DNA of 50,024 nucleotides, taken from positions 1-50,024 of the forward strand of contig JAHQWC010000055.1 of assembly GCA_019634025.1 (NCBI GenBank), written 5' to 3'. The position numbers and the translations under genes were made by a program. The notes beneath the pieces were generated by a model. It did not search any database, was not told where the DNA came from, and saw nothing but the letters and a program-made list of their open reading frames with translations. This document shows positions 1 to 6,727 of this stretch, one piece after another (the first letter of the stretch is position 1; every line of letters starts with the position of its first letter). Source of the stretch: Vampirovibrio sp. (GTDB lineage: Bacteria; Cyanobacteriota; Vampirovibrionia; Vampirovibrionales; Vampirovibrionaceae).

Positions 1-19
1 ATAAGGATTTCATCCAAAT

Positions 20-892
20 ATGAATGATCAACAACAAAACAACAATAATACCGGGCTTGTTCTTGAAGCATGGAAACAAACCATTTCTGTGCAAATGCAT
101 TTTAACGACGTTGAAATGAAAATTCGAGGTGGGGCTATAACACTAACTGTTGCATTACTAAGTGTTGCTGGTGTGATCGCCAAATTGAATGCTACAGCAA
201 AAATTGAGATTTTCGGAATTGAAACACCATTAACACATCTTCTTCTTTATTTCGCTTTTTCTGGCTGGCTTTTATTCTATTTTATGGAGCGCTTTTGGTA
301 TCACAAACTTTTATATGGCGCTGTCAGGCATGGAAAAATACTAGAAAATTCTTTACAACAAGCCATACCCAATATTAGCTTGACTAAGTTAATAGGCGAT
401 GAAAGCCCGATACGAATAAGAATACCTTTTATACACTGCGATATACACTCAAAACAAAAAATTGATCTCTATTACTGGGGCATACCTTCTTATCTACTTG
501 TGATACTAAAAATTGTTTTGAGTTACGGCTTAATAGAGAGTCTTATAGCAATTTTTCTACTGGGAATAATTTGGCTCCTGCCATTCTGCTGGATGGCTCA
601 ATGGGAAAATTCCAAAAAAGACACTGTTAAAGCCAAAGTAGGTACGATTAAAAAGTTTATAACCGTTTTTTATCTTATCGCACTGGCAGTCTCTACATTT
701 GCATTTCTCAACAACCCGTTAAAACAACACGATATGGGCGTGTCAGAGAATAGTTCTAAAGAGAATTTCCATGAAAATATCTCGGGAGAACCCACACAAA
801 ATTGTAATCCGACTTTTATTTATAACGGAACTCCTAACAACCAAAATGCCAAGAAGAAGATATCTGATACCGCTCCAGATTCGAACTGGTGA
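20..892 (+). CDS. AT-rich multi-pass membrane protein of unknown function
   Basis: A 290-residue protein that I do not recognise. Hydrophobic segments lie near residues 38-56, 70-88, 152-168, 170-192 and 212-231, with a hydrophilic Asn/Gln-rich start (residues 3-10) and a polar tail. An AAGGAT ribosome-binding site sits just before the ATG. The gene is visibly richer in A and T than the rest of the window, with many AAA, AAT and ATA codons, which suggests transfer. Its last nine or so codons are read through a tRNA-Thr 3' fragment on the opposite strand (866-907), as often seen where an element has inserted beside a tRNA. It is the first gene of the window, so its upstream context is unknown. 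The reading frame is secure; the function is not known. Confidence 0.7.
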   Translation: MNDQQQNNNNTGLVLEAWKQTISVQMHFNDVEMKIRGGAITLTVALLSVAGVIAKLNATAKIEIFGIETPLTHLLLYFAFSGWLLFYFMERFWYHKLLYGAVRHGKILENSLQQAIPNISLTKLIGDESPIRIRIPFIHCDIHSKQKIDLYYWGIPSYLLVILKIVLSYGLIESLIAIFLLGIIWLLPFCWMAQWENSKKDTVKAKVGTIKKFITVFYLIALAVSTFAFLNNPLKQHDMGVSENSSKENFHENISGEPTQNCNPTFIYNGTPNNQNAKKKISDTAPDSNW

Positions 893-907
893 CCTACGGT
901 TTACAAA
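866..907 (-). other. tRNA-Thr 3' fragment (possible attachment-site remnant)
   Basis: Read on the minus strand, this stretch gives an anticodon loop TTTGTAA (anticodon UGU, Thr), the stem half ACCGT, the variable AGGTC, and a T-arm ACCAG-TTCGAAT-CTGGA, followed by GCGGTAT. The part from the anticodon through the T-arm matches the layout of the intact tRNA-Thr at 1297-1372. The D-arm, the 5' acceptor strand and a proper CCA end are missing. A 3' half without a 5' half is typical of the att duplicate left by a tRNA-targeting integrase. No integrase is in view, so the integration reading is inference. Confidence 0.5.
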
Positions 908-1296
908 TTCTTACCCGGTTAATTATTTTATCGCTCAGCGTTGCATTCCCATCCAACCCAATTACAGTCCCCATTAGAACCGGAAGAGTTAAATTCCGTG
1001 CATTGGGTACTTTGAAAATTAAATAAACCTCTTGTCTAAAACCGCATCACCCGGCTCATCGGCAAAAGTGAAACCAATACCAATCCTGGATTCTAGACCA
1101 TGTCCCAAACATAGGGCATGCCAAGACCCAGTCAGGATAAGCAAAACCGCGCCTTCATGTCCCATGCCCCAAAAATGGGCGCAAACCGACAAAGCGAAAA
1201 GCCAATCCTAGCATACGTTTCACCTCACCATGCCCCAAAAACAACGTTTTTTAAACGGGACATTTTGGGCGCTCCCACAACGCTCTATATAAAAAT
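908..1296. other. Intergenic stretch with short CATGYCCC/GGGCATG-type repeats
   Basis: I see no convincing gene here. From about 1096 to 1274 there are three loose copies of a motif of the form ATGTCCCA or ATGCCCCA followed within 10-40 bases by GGGCATG or TGGGCG; the first copy (about 1100-1121) is nearly palindromic. They may be terminators or a decayed repeat. Short open frames in this stretch have no ribosome-binding site and a biased composition, so I do not call them. Confidence 0.4.
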
Positions 1297-1372
<76 letters not shown>

Positions 1373-1408
1373 GTATGCCATGGCGAGTCATCAGGAGACA
1401 CCGAAAAA

Positions 1409-1414
1409 ATTATA
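1409..1414 (-). promoter_or_regulatory. -10 element of the tRNA-Thr promoter
   Basis: A perfect TATAAT on the minus strand lies 36 nt before the mature 5' end of tRNA-Thr, placing transcription start roughly 29 nt upstream of the tRNA. No good -35 hexamer is visible at the right distance (the sequence there is close to TGCCGT), so recognition may rely on the -10. Confidence 0.45.
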
Positions 1415-1450
1415 CCTAAAAGAACACGCCACGGCACACCCACCTACAGG

Positions 1451-1482
1451 CAGACCGGCCTATAATTCACAGACCGGTCTGT
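1451..1482. promoter_or_regulatory. Palindromic operator-like site flanking a TATAAT box
   Basis: ACAGACCGGTCTGT at 1469-1482 is a perfect 14-bp palindrome. A second, imperfect copy, CAGACCGGCCTA, starts at 1451, 19 bp earlier. A perfect TATAAT (plus strand, 1461-1466) sits between them. AGACC/GGTCT dyads are typical of TetR-family operators, which is knowledge of the family and not proof here. No good -35 is seen and no gene follows on the plus strand until 2253, so this may be a relic control region. Confidence 0.4.
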
Positions 1483-1796
1483 CGTGTCCTCTCCCCAACC
1501 TCGAGTGGTTGCCCAAGGGATTGTTGATGTGTCGTTTCTTCAGGATCGAGAGAGGGTCGCCTTTTTCCAGGTAAAGCACAAAATAAAACGCAAACCTCAG
1601 GGGTTGATATTCTCGTGACCAATTCCTGCACGGCAAACCGAATAAAGCCCGGCATTCTTCAGGCACAACAAATCTATGGCGATGTAATCCTCGTCAGCAC
1701 TTAAAAACGGTAACACTCACAGCACTATTAGTCGTACAGAAGTACATCTCACTCATTCCCACATCCCCCAATTTTCAAACACCCTAAAACAACTTA
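1483..1796. other. Intergenic stretch, nothing recognised
   Basis: No gene, RNA or repeat that I can support. Open frames on both strands here are short, lack ribosome-binding sites and resemble no family I know. The stretch separates the TATAAT/palindrome site from the inverted-repeat element. Confidence 0.3.
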
Positions 1797-1943
1797 GCAG
1801 AACTCACGCAGAATGTGCTCTGACGACTCAGATACGAGGAACGAGCAGCGTAAAGCAAGGAGCGTACCAGCAGTACGTGACGCTGCTGCGCAGCACAGTA
1901 ACGAAGTAGATGCGAGTCAGAGTGCATTCTGCGTAAGTTCTGC
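1797..1943. repeat. 147-nt MITE-like inverted-repeat element, copy 1
   Basis: The left end GCAGAACTCACGCAGAATGT and following CTCTGAC are matched by the reverse complement of the right end (GTCAGAGTGCATT...GTTCTGC), giving terminal inverted repeats of about 28 bp with four mismatches. The core contains AGATACGAGGAACGAGCAG and a GC-rich inner hairpin (about 1870-1897). A shorter relative with the same ACGCAGAAT ends and the same AGATACGA-AACGAGCAG core is at 35424-35513. No transposase is encoded. It behaves like a non-autonomous mobile or REP-type element. Confidence 0.75.
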
Positions 1944-1974
1944 AAAAAAAAGACCTCTTTATAAATAAAGAGGC
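1944..1974 (-). terminator. Intrinsic terminator of the candidate small RNA
   Basis: On the minus strand a hairpin with stem CCTCTTTAT/ATAAAGAGG (9 bp as drawn, in practice 8 bp with a 4-nt loop) is followed after two bases by eight T residues. It abuts exactly the edge of the inverted-repeat element at 1943. Confidence 0.7.
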
Positions 1975-2101
1975 CGATCCAATTCTCAGGTTGGGTGTGA
2001 GGGGAAAACTTGTTATTTGAGGGCGGTTAGCTGTATTACTAACCGTGGTTAGTATGATACTCGACTCAGAAAATGGTGCAAGTACCTGTGTCCAAAACAC
2101 A
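1944..2101 (-). ncRNA. Candidate small RNA of about 158 nt
   Basis: A minus-strand promoter (2108-2136) and an intrinsic terminator (1944-1974) bracket about 158 nt without a credible reading frame. The predicted transcript contains a perfect 7-bp hairpin CGGTTAG/CTAACCG with an 8-nt loop (around 2022-2045). An open frame spanning 1828-2226 on this strand runs through both promoter and terminator, so I do not believe it. The RNA does not show hallmarks of tmRNA, RNase P RNA or SRP RNA that I could recognise; 6S RNA cannot be excluded by eye. It is divergent from coaBC. Confidence 0.4.
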
Positions 2102-2107
2102 CTAACT

Positions 2108-2136
2108 ATTTTACAAAACTTAACTAAATGAGGCAA
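2108..2136 (-). promoter_or_regulatory. Sigma70-like promoter of the candidate small RNA
   Basis: Minus strand: -35 TTGCCT (2131-2136), 17-nt spacer, -10 TAAAAT (2108-2113). Four of six and five of six matches to consensus at ideal spacing, pointing to a start near 2101. Confidence 0.5.
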
Positions 2137-2252
2137 CTCCCACAAATGTAGCGCCATTCTAGGTATTTCGGATCCCTGACCCGGTGCCGGTTTTGGGAAT
2201 ATCATTTTTGTAGTAATTTTACCCACATACCAAACAATTCAGGGGCACAATC

Positions 2253-3518
2253 ATGCGGTTTGATAACAAAACCATTGTGATCGGCATTTGCGGAGGCATC
2301 GCTGCTTATAAGGTGTGCGATCTCATTCGCGAGCTCTACCGTAAAGGAGCAGAGCGGGTCATTCCCATCTTGACCCCCAACGCCACGCAGTTTGTCACAC
2401 CCTTAACCCTGCAATCGCTGAGCCGACAAGCGGTATACACCGATGGCCTGGCTGTCACCGAAGACGGCACCCCGGTCCACATCGCCATGGCCCAGCAGGC
2501 AGACGCATTATTGATTTTACCCGCCACCGCCAACACCCTGGCCAAACTGGCCGGCGGGCTCGCCGATGAACTGGTGACCACCACGTTTATGACCTTTACC
2601 GGCAAACCCGTGGTCATTGCCCCGGCCATGAACACCCGGATGTGGGATCACCCGTTAACTCAACAACACTGCCGGACCTTAAAAAGCCTGGAAAACGTCT
2701 CTTTTGTAGACCCTACCGCCGGAGACCTGGCCTGTGGCGAAACCGGCGCGGGCCACCTGGCAGACATGGACAGTATTTTAATAGGCCTTTACCAACAACT
2801 ACACCCCCAAAAAGGCTTACTCCAAGGCATAAAAGCCACCATCACCGCCGGCGGCACCAAAGAACCCCTGGACCCCGTCCGGCTCCTCACCAATCAAAGC
2901 TCCGGCAAAATGGGCATCGCCCTGGCCGATGAGCTCTATGCCATGGGCGCCCAGGTAAACCTCGTCACCACTGTCACTAATTATCAGGATAAGCCCCTAA
3001 GCCGACCCTATACGGTACACCCCGTCAGCCGGGTCCGAGAGATGGCGGATTGCCTGGATACCCTATTTGAAGAGACCGACCTCCTGATTATGGCCGCCGC
3101 CGTCTCAGACTTTCAGCCGGAAGCCATCGCCACTGAAAAGATCAAAAAGGTACCCGGCCAACCCCTACACCTAACCTTAACCCCCACTCAAGACATCTTG
3201 GCAGGGTTAGGCCAGCGCAAGCAACCCCACCAAACCATCATCGGTTTTGCCGCAGAAACCCAGGATCTCTTAAACAACGCCGAGGCCAAACTCAAAGAAA
3301 AACACGCCGACGCCATCGTCGCCAACGACATCAGCCAACCCGACATCGGCATGAACGCCCCAGACAATGAAGTCACCATCCTCTTTGCCAATGAGCCACC
3401 CGTAAGGCTGGGAAAAGCGCCCAAAGAGATGATTGCACGTCAAATTTTGATTACCTTGGCAGAAAAGCTGGACGGACTAAATGCAAAGCGCAGCAAAGCA
3501 ACGCTATCTGTAGGATAA
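2253..3518 (+). CDS. coaBC: Bifunctional CoaBC: PPC synthetase / PPC decarboxylase
   Basis: Two consecutive steps of coenzyme A synthesis: CTP-dependent joining of 4'-phosphopantothenate with cysteine, then FMN-dependent decarboxylation to 4'-phosphopantetheine. The N-terminal flavoprotein domain (about residues 5-180) shows GGIAAYK (14-20), the active-site His77 in VHIAMA, the PAMNTRMW motif (124-131) and Cys161 in GDLACGETGAG. The CoaB domain (about 190-405) has TAGGTKEPLDPVR (198-210), the SSGKMG loop (216-221), AAAVSDF (281-287) and KIKK (296-299). The length of 421 residues is normal. It stands alone on the plus strand with AGGGGC before the ATG. Confidence 0.96.
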   Translation: MRFDNKTIVIGICGGIAAYKVCDLIRELYRKGAERVIPILTPNATQFVTPLTLQSLSRQAVYTDGLAVTEDGTPVHIAMAQQADALLILPATANTLAKLAGGLADELVTTTFMTFTGKPVVIAPAMNTRMWDHPLTQQHCRTLKSLENVSFVDPTAGDLACGETGAGHLADMDSILIGLYQQLHPQKGLLQGIKATITAGGTKEPLDPVRLLTNQSSGKMGIALADELYAMGAQVNLVTTVTNYQDKPLSRPYTVHPVSRVREMADCLDTLFEETDLLIMAAAVSDFQPEAIATEKIKKVPGQPLHLTLTPTQDILAGLGQRKQPHQTIIGFAAETQDLLNNAEAKLKEKHADAIVANDISQPDIGMNAPDNEVTILFANEPPVRLGKAPKEMIARQILITLAEKLDGLNAKRSKATLSVG

Positions 3519-3562
3519 AACTTCTTGTGAAGTCCAGTTGGTAACCTCACCATTCACTGATA

Positions 3563-3611
3563 GTGTGTCATTCCCGCGAAGGCGGGAATCCATTGCCAGT
3601 ACTTGAGAATA
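3563..3611. repeat. Dispersed hairpin repeat (CCCGCGAAGGCGGG type), copy 1
   Basis: Contains the perfect hairpin ATTCCCGC-GAAG-GCGGGAAT (3570-3589, stem 8 bp), followed by CCATTG-CAG-ACTTGA. The same sequence with a few changes recurs at 18472-18520. This resembles a hairpin repeat seen in many bacterial genomes. It lies between the converging coaBC and mqnD genes, where it may also aid termination. Confidence 0.75.
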
Positions 3612-3726
3612 AGTGTTGTCACCGGTTTTTAGGCTAAGGCAAAAAGTTCATTGTCAATTGGCCCTAGCCATTCAAGTTTATCAGCAGCAAACAGATGCCC
3701 GTCAGATGCATTTCCCAAGCAGCTTT

Positions 3727-4590
3727 TTAGGCCGTAGCACCTGCTGGCGTCTCTACCCGAATAAACTCGGGAATAATTTTTTCTTTCAAAACACCGGCGC
3801 CTTGGCCCATCCACAGCATCAGCTTGATGGCCTTTTTAATCTCATCATCCATGTTCAAGGTCATGTCATTCACATACATACCCACAAACTTATCGGCTTT
3901 TTTCCGGTCCAGATCCCGGGCAAACTGCATGGCGTAATCTAAGGCTTCTTCGCGGTGGGCTAAGCCGTATTCAACACTCCGTTTCAGGACACGGCCAATT
4001 TTCTGAATCATCTCCGGCCCCAAATCCTTGCGGATGGCGTTCCCACCCAGGGGCAGGGTCAAATTAGTGGTCTCAAACCACCATTCACCTAGGTCTACCA
4101 CTTTAAACAGATTCTCTTCAGCGTAGGTGAGCTGGCCTTCGTGGATAATCAAACCGGCTTCATATTCGCCAGCATGGACCTTTTCCATAATCTCATCAAA
4201 AGGCACCACTTCGGTTTTGACGTTAGGCTCCCAAATTTTCAGGGCCAGATAGGCAGAGGTCATCTCACCCGGCACCGCCACGGTTACCTCAGCTATATCG
4301 TCTTTGGTCATGGGTTTTTTGGAAATCAGCACCGGGCCATATTTATCGCCAATACTAGAGCCGCAGGTCAAAATGGCGTATTTGTCTTTCAGGTGCGCAT
4401 AGGCGTGAAAGGAGATGGCCGTCAGTTCATAGGTACCTTTCAACGCCTCCTGGTTCAGGGTTTCAATATCAGTGAGGTGATGACTAAACGTCAGACCCTC
4501 GGTATCCACCTTGTCGTTGGCCAAGGCATAAAACATAAAAGCATCATCAGAATCCGGGCTGTGCGCCACACGAATAACAGGGGTCGTCAT
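3727..4590 (-). CDS. mqnD: 1,4-dihydroxy-6-naphthoate synthase MqnD
   Basis: Last specific head-group step of the futalosine route: it converts the cyclic MqnC product to 1,4-dihydroxy-6-naphthoate. It has the MqnA/MqnD fold, related to periplasmic-binding proteins but cytosolic, with no signal peptide. The N-terminal HSPDSDDAFMFYAL (10-23) and IIHEGQLTY (148-156) are characteristic; His150 matches the family's catalytic histidine. The length of 287 residues is normal. It is separated from mqnA and mqnE (16-18 kb). It is alone on the minus strand with pth 104 nt upstream. MqnA is the main alternative, but a separate MqnA exists at 16127 and the IHEG motif favours MqnD. Confidence 0.88.
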   Translation of the reverse strand: MTTPVIRVAHSPDSDDAFMFYALANDKVDTEGLTFSHHLTDIETLNQEALKGTYELTAISFHAYAHLKDKYAILTCGSSIGDKYGPVLISKKPMTKDDIAEVTVAVPGEMTSAYLALKIWEPNVKTEVVPFDEIMEKVHAGEYEAGLIIHEGQLTYAEENLFKVVDLGEWWFETTNLTLPLGGNAIRKDLGPEMIQKIGRVLKRSVEYGLAHREEALDYAMQFARDLDRKKADKFVGMYVNDMTLNMDDEIKKAIKLMLWMGQGAGVLKEKIIPEFIRVETPAGATA

Positions 4591-4694
4591 AAAACCAATC
4601 TCCTCAATGACAGGGGCCGATATTTCTAGGATACTCCATCACCCCCGGCAACGAAAGCCAATGTGACAAGATTTTACCGGAATGGACGCAAACC

Positions 4695-5378
4695 TTAAGA
4701 ATTCGGCGGCAAATCGCCTACAGGATCAGACGGTACTTCAGGCGCGGTATCAGTCCCGTTGTAGCGGGTCATAGCCGTTTCCAAGTCGGTACTAACCAAC
4801 GCCTCAACGGCGCCCACTGCATTGTCCAGAGCCTTATCCAAAATAGGCTGCTCGTCTTTTGAAAATTTGGACAACACATGGCCCACCATGGCCCGACGAT
4901 CCCCGGGGTGACCAATGCCAATACGAAGCCGGGCAAATTCTTGATTACCTCGCAAATGCTGGATAATGGATTTCATCCCATTCTGCCCCCCGGCGCTCCC
5001 CTGCCCCCGTAATCGAAGCTTACCCAACGGCAAAGCGGCATCGTCATAGATGACCAAGAGACGCTCGGGAGAAACCTTATAAAAATGCATCAATTTCCCT
5101 ACGGCTTCACCAGAAAGGTTCATATAAGTCAGGGGCTGGGCCAAAATCACCGGTAATCGCCCCGCAGGATAAGTAGACGTATCCAAATACTGCCCTTTCC
5201 CCACCATGGCCTTAAATTTATTTTCCTGCTTCCCATCAATCTGCCAGCGCTCACTCAGGCGTTGAATCAGGTGAAATCCCACATTGTGACGGGTTTCTGC
5301 ATATTCTGACCCAGGATTCCCTAGCCCAACAATAAGCCAGGGCCCAGAAGCAGGTGAAATAGGGGAAGTTTGAGACAT
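4695..5378 (-). CDS. pth: Peptidyl-tRNA hydrolase
   Basis: Releases tRNA from peptidyl-tRNA that has dropped off the ribosome. A cytosolic monomer. Visible family motifs are VGLGNPG (17-23, Asn21), TRHNVGF (29-35, catalytic His31), YDDAALPLG (central catalytic Asp) and SAGGQNGMKSI (substrate-binding Asn). The 227-residue length includes short extra N- and C-terminal tails rich in Ser, Pro and Asp. It is divergent from tlyA, with 63 nt between the two start codons, so the two may share a control region. Confidence 0.95.
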   Translation of the reverse strand: MSQTSPISPASGPWLIVGLGNPGSEYAETRHNVGFHLIQRLSERWQIDGKQENKFKAMVGKGQYLDTSTYPAGRLPVILAQPLTYMNLSGEAVGKLMHFYKVSPERLLVIYDDAALPLGKLRLRGQGSAGGQNGMKSIIQHLRGNQEFARLRIGIGHPGDRRAMVGHVLSKFSKDEQPILDKALDNAVGAVEALVSTDLETAMTRYNGTDTAPEVPSDPVGDLPPNS

Positions 5379-5441
5379 AAGTGAAAGAGAAGCCTTTTAT
5401 GCGTATGATTCATTATTGTACTCGTTTCAAGGACATAACCG

Positions 5442-6296
5442 GTGAGTAAGAAAGAACGGCTAGATCAAATCCTGGTGAGCCAAGGGCTATGTGACTCCAG
5501 AGCCAAAGCTCAGGGCTTAATTATGGGCGGCAAGGTAAAAATAGATGGCGTTCGAGTGGATAAACCCGGCGCCTCGGTTGATCTGGAAAAAGTCCTCTCT
5601 GGAAAACTGACCCTTGAAGTAGACAGTGGCCCAGCCTATGTAAGCCGGGGTGGTCTAAAACTGAAAAAGGCCCTGGAAACCTTTGACTTAACCGTTACAA
5701 ATCGAATCTGTATGGATGTTGGGGCTTCTACGGGTGGATTTACAGATTGTTTGCTTCAACACGGCGCTACCAGAGTCATTTCTGTTGATGTAGGACATGG
5801 ACAACTAGACTGGAAGCTCCGCCAAGACCAGCGCGTAAGGGTTCTGGAAAAAACCAACATCCGCCATTTAACCCCAGAAGACTTAAACCAACCGGATATT
5901 TCCCTAACGGTGATGGATGTGTCGTTTATCTCCCTGAAAAAAACCCTTCCCACAGCAGCCATGCTGATGAATCTGACAGATGAGACCCCCAGTACAGAGA
6001 TTATCGCGCTGATAAAACCTCAATTTGAGTACAAGGACTATATAAAGCCTGGAGGCGGGAAAAAATTTGATGGCGTGGTGAAAGACACCGAAGAACACCG
6101 GCAAATATTAACGGGGCTGTTAAATGATCTGACTGAGCTAATGCCGGGTTGGAATTGGCTGGGATTAGTGGATTCTGAGACACCAGGCCCCAAAGGCAAC
6201 CGAGAGTTCTTGTTATACGGAGTGTTTGGCGAAAAAAACCAAGATATTCCAACCATTGAAGACCTAATCCGCCAGGCACTCCCCAAAGCTCTTTAG
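5442..6296 (+). CDS. tlyA: TlyA-family 2'-O-methyltransferase (S4 + FtsJ domains)
   Basis: TlyA proteins methylate the 2'-OH of cytidines in 16S and, in some species, 23S rRNA using S-adenosylmethionine. The N-terminal S4 RNA-binding domain covers about residues 3-60 (RLDQILVSQGLCDSRAKAQG). The FtsJ-like domain (about 65-250) starts with YVSRGGLKL and carries the SAM motif MDVGASTGGFTDCLL. The length of 284 residues fits the family. The start is GTG with AAGGA eight bases upstream. Bacteria with this gene are often called hemolysin A homologues, but methylation is the supported role. Which rRNA position is modified cannot be told here. Confidence 0.9.
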   Translation: MSKKERLDQILVSQGLCDSRAKAQGLIMGGKVKIDGVRVDKPGASVDLEKVLSGKLTLEVDSGPAYVSRGGLKLKKALETFDLTVTNRICMDVGASTGGFTDCLLQHGATRVISVDVGHGQLDWKLRQDQRVRVLEKTNIRHLTPEDLNQPDISLTVMDVSFISLKKTLPTAAMLMNLTDETPSTEIIALIKPQFEYKDYIKPGGGKKFDGVVKDTEEHRQILTGLLNDLTELMPGWNWLGLVDSETPGPKGNREFLLYGVFGEKNQDIPTIEDLIRQALPKAL

Positions 6297-6409
6297 CAGC
6301 ATAGGCTTTCAAATATAAAGATTTATGAATAAGCCACCTAAAGTTTCCTGTTGAGATGTCGATATTCTAATTATTGGTGAGATTACAAACGGAATTGGAA
6401 CATCGTCTT

Positions 6410-6547
6410 ATGCGACCAAACAGACAAACCCAACCAAAAGTCTTGGTAAAAGCAGCCGTCTTGAAAAAAGACGCCGCCCAAACAAAGTTTTTACTCGGCG
6501 CCGCCCTCACTCTTGGGCTCTACTACGCCGCTCTCCTAGTCATCTAG
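6410..6547 (+). CDS. Small single-pass membrane protein (45 aa), unknown
   Basis: A short gene with ATG at 6410, TAG at 6545 and GGAA nine bases before the start. The product begins with a basic stretch (MRPNRQTQPKVLVKAAVLKK) and ends with one clear membrane helix (about residues 26-45: KFLLGAALTLGLYYAALLVI), the pattern of an N-in, C-out tail-anchored peptide. It has its own intrinsic terminator at 6594-6618. I know no family for it. The hydrophobic segment, the ribosome-binding site and the dedicated terminator make it more than a chance frame. Confidence 0.65.
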   Translation: MRPNRQTQPKVLVKAAVLKKDAAQTKFLLGAALTLGLYYAALLVI

Positions 6548-6593
6548 GAACTTAAGTTTCTCTCATCTTCTCTTATTTCTCTACTTCAAACAC

Positions 6594-6618
6594 ATCGGCA
6601 ACTTGTTTGCCGATTTTT
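6594..6618 (+). terminator. Intrinsic terminator after the 45-aa membrane peptide
   Basis: Stem ATCGGCAA/TTGCCGAT (8 bp) with loop CTTGT, followed directly by a run of T (6614-6618). It isolates the small gene at 6410 from gcvT. Confidence 0.8.
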
Positions 6619-6727
6619 CATTTGGAAAATACTGGGGAATTAAAGGACGGTTTGTTCCAACAAGAGCTTCTAATGGATAGGTATTGATAAAGTACATTGA
6701 CATTAACTTCCCGGTGAGAAACAATCG

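Noticed and set aside
866-1296. tRNA-Thr interrupted by a group I intron
   Set aside because: No D-arm or 5' acceptor half could be found within the next 390 bases upstream on the minus strand, and no intron core was seen.
1380-1666. Short open frames on both strands near the TetR-like site
   Set aside because: No ribosome-binding sites, odd composition and no resemblance to known proteins.
1828-2226. 132-residue open frame on the minus strand
   Set aside because: It runs through a clear promoter, terminator and repeat element, has no ribosome-binding site and resembles no family.
2642-2932. Basic Pro/Arg-rich frame inside coaBC
   Set aside because: It is the out-of-frame reading of a GC-rich gene.
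6619-6727. Glycine riboswitch before gcvT
   Set aside because: The stretch is short and I could not see the paired aptamer hairpins or conserved core of the class.
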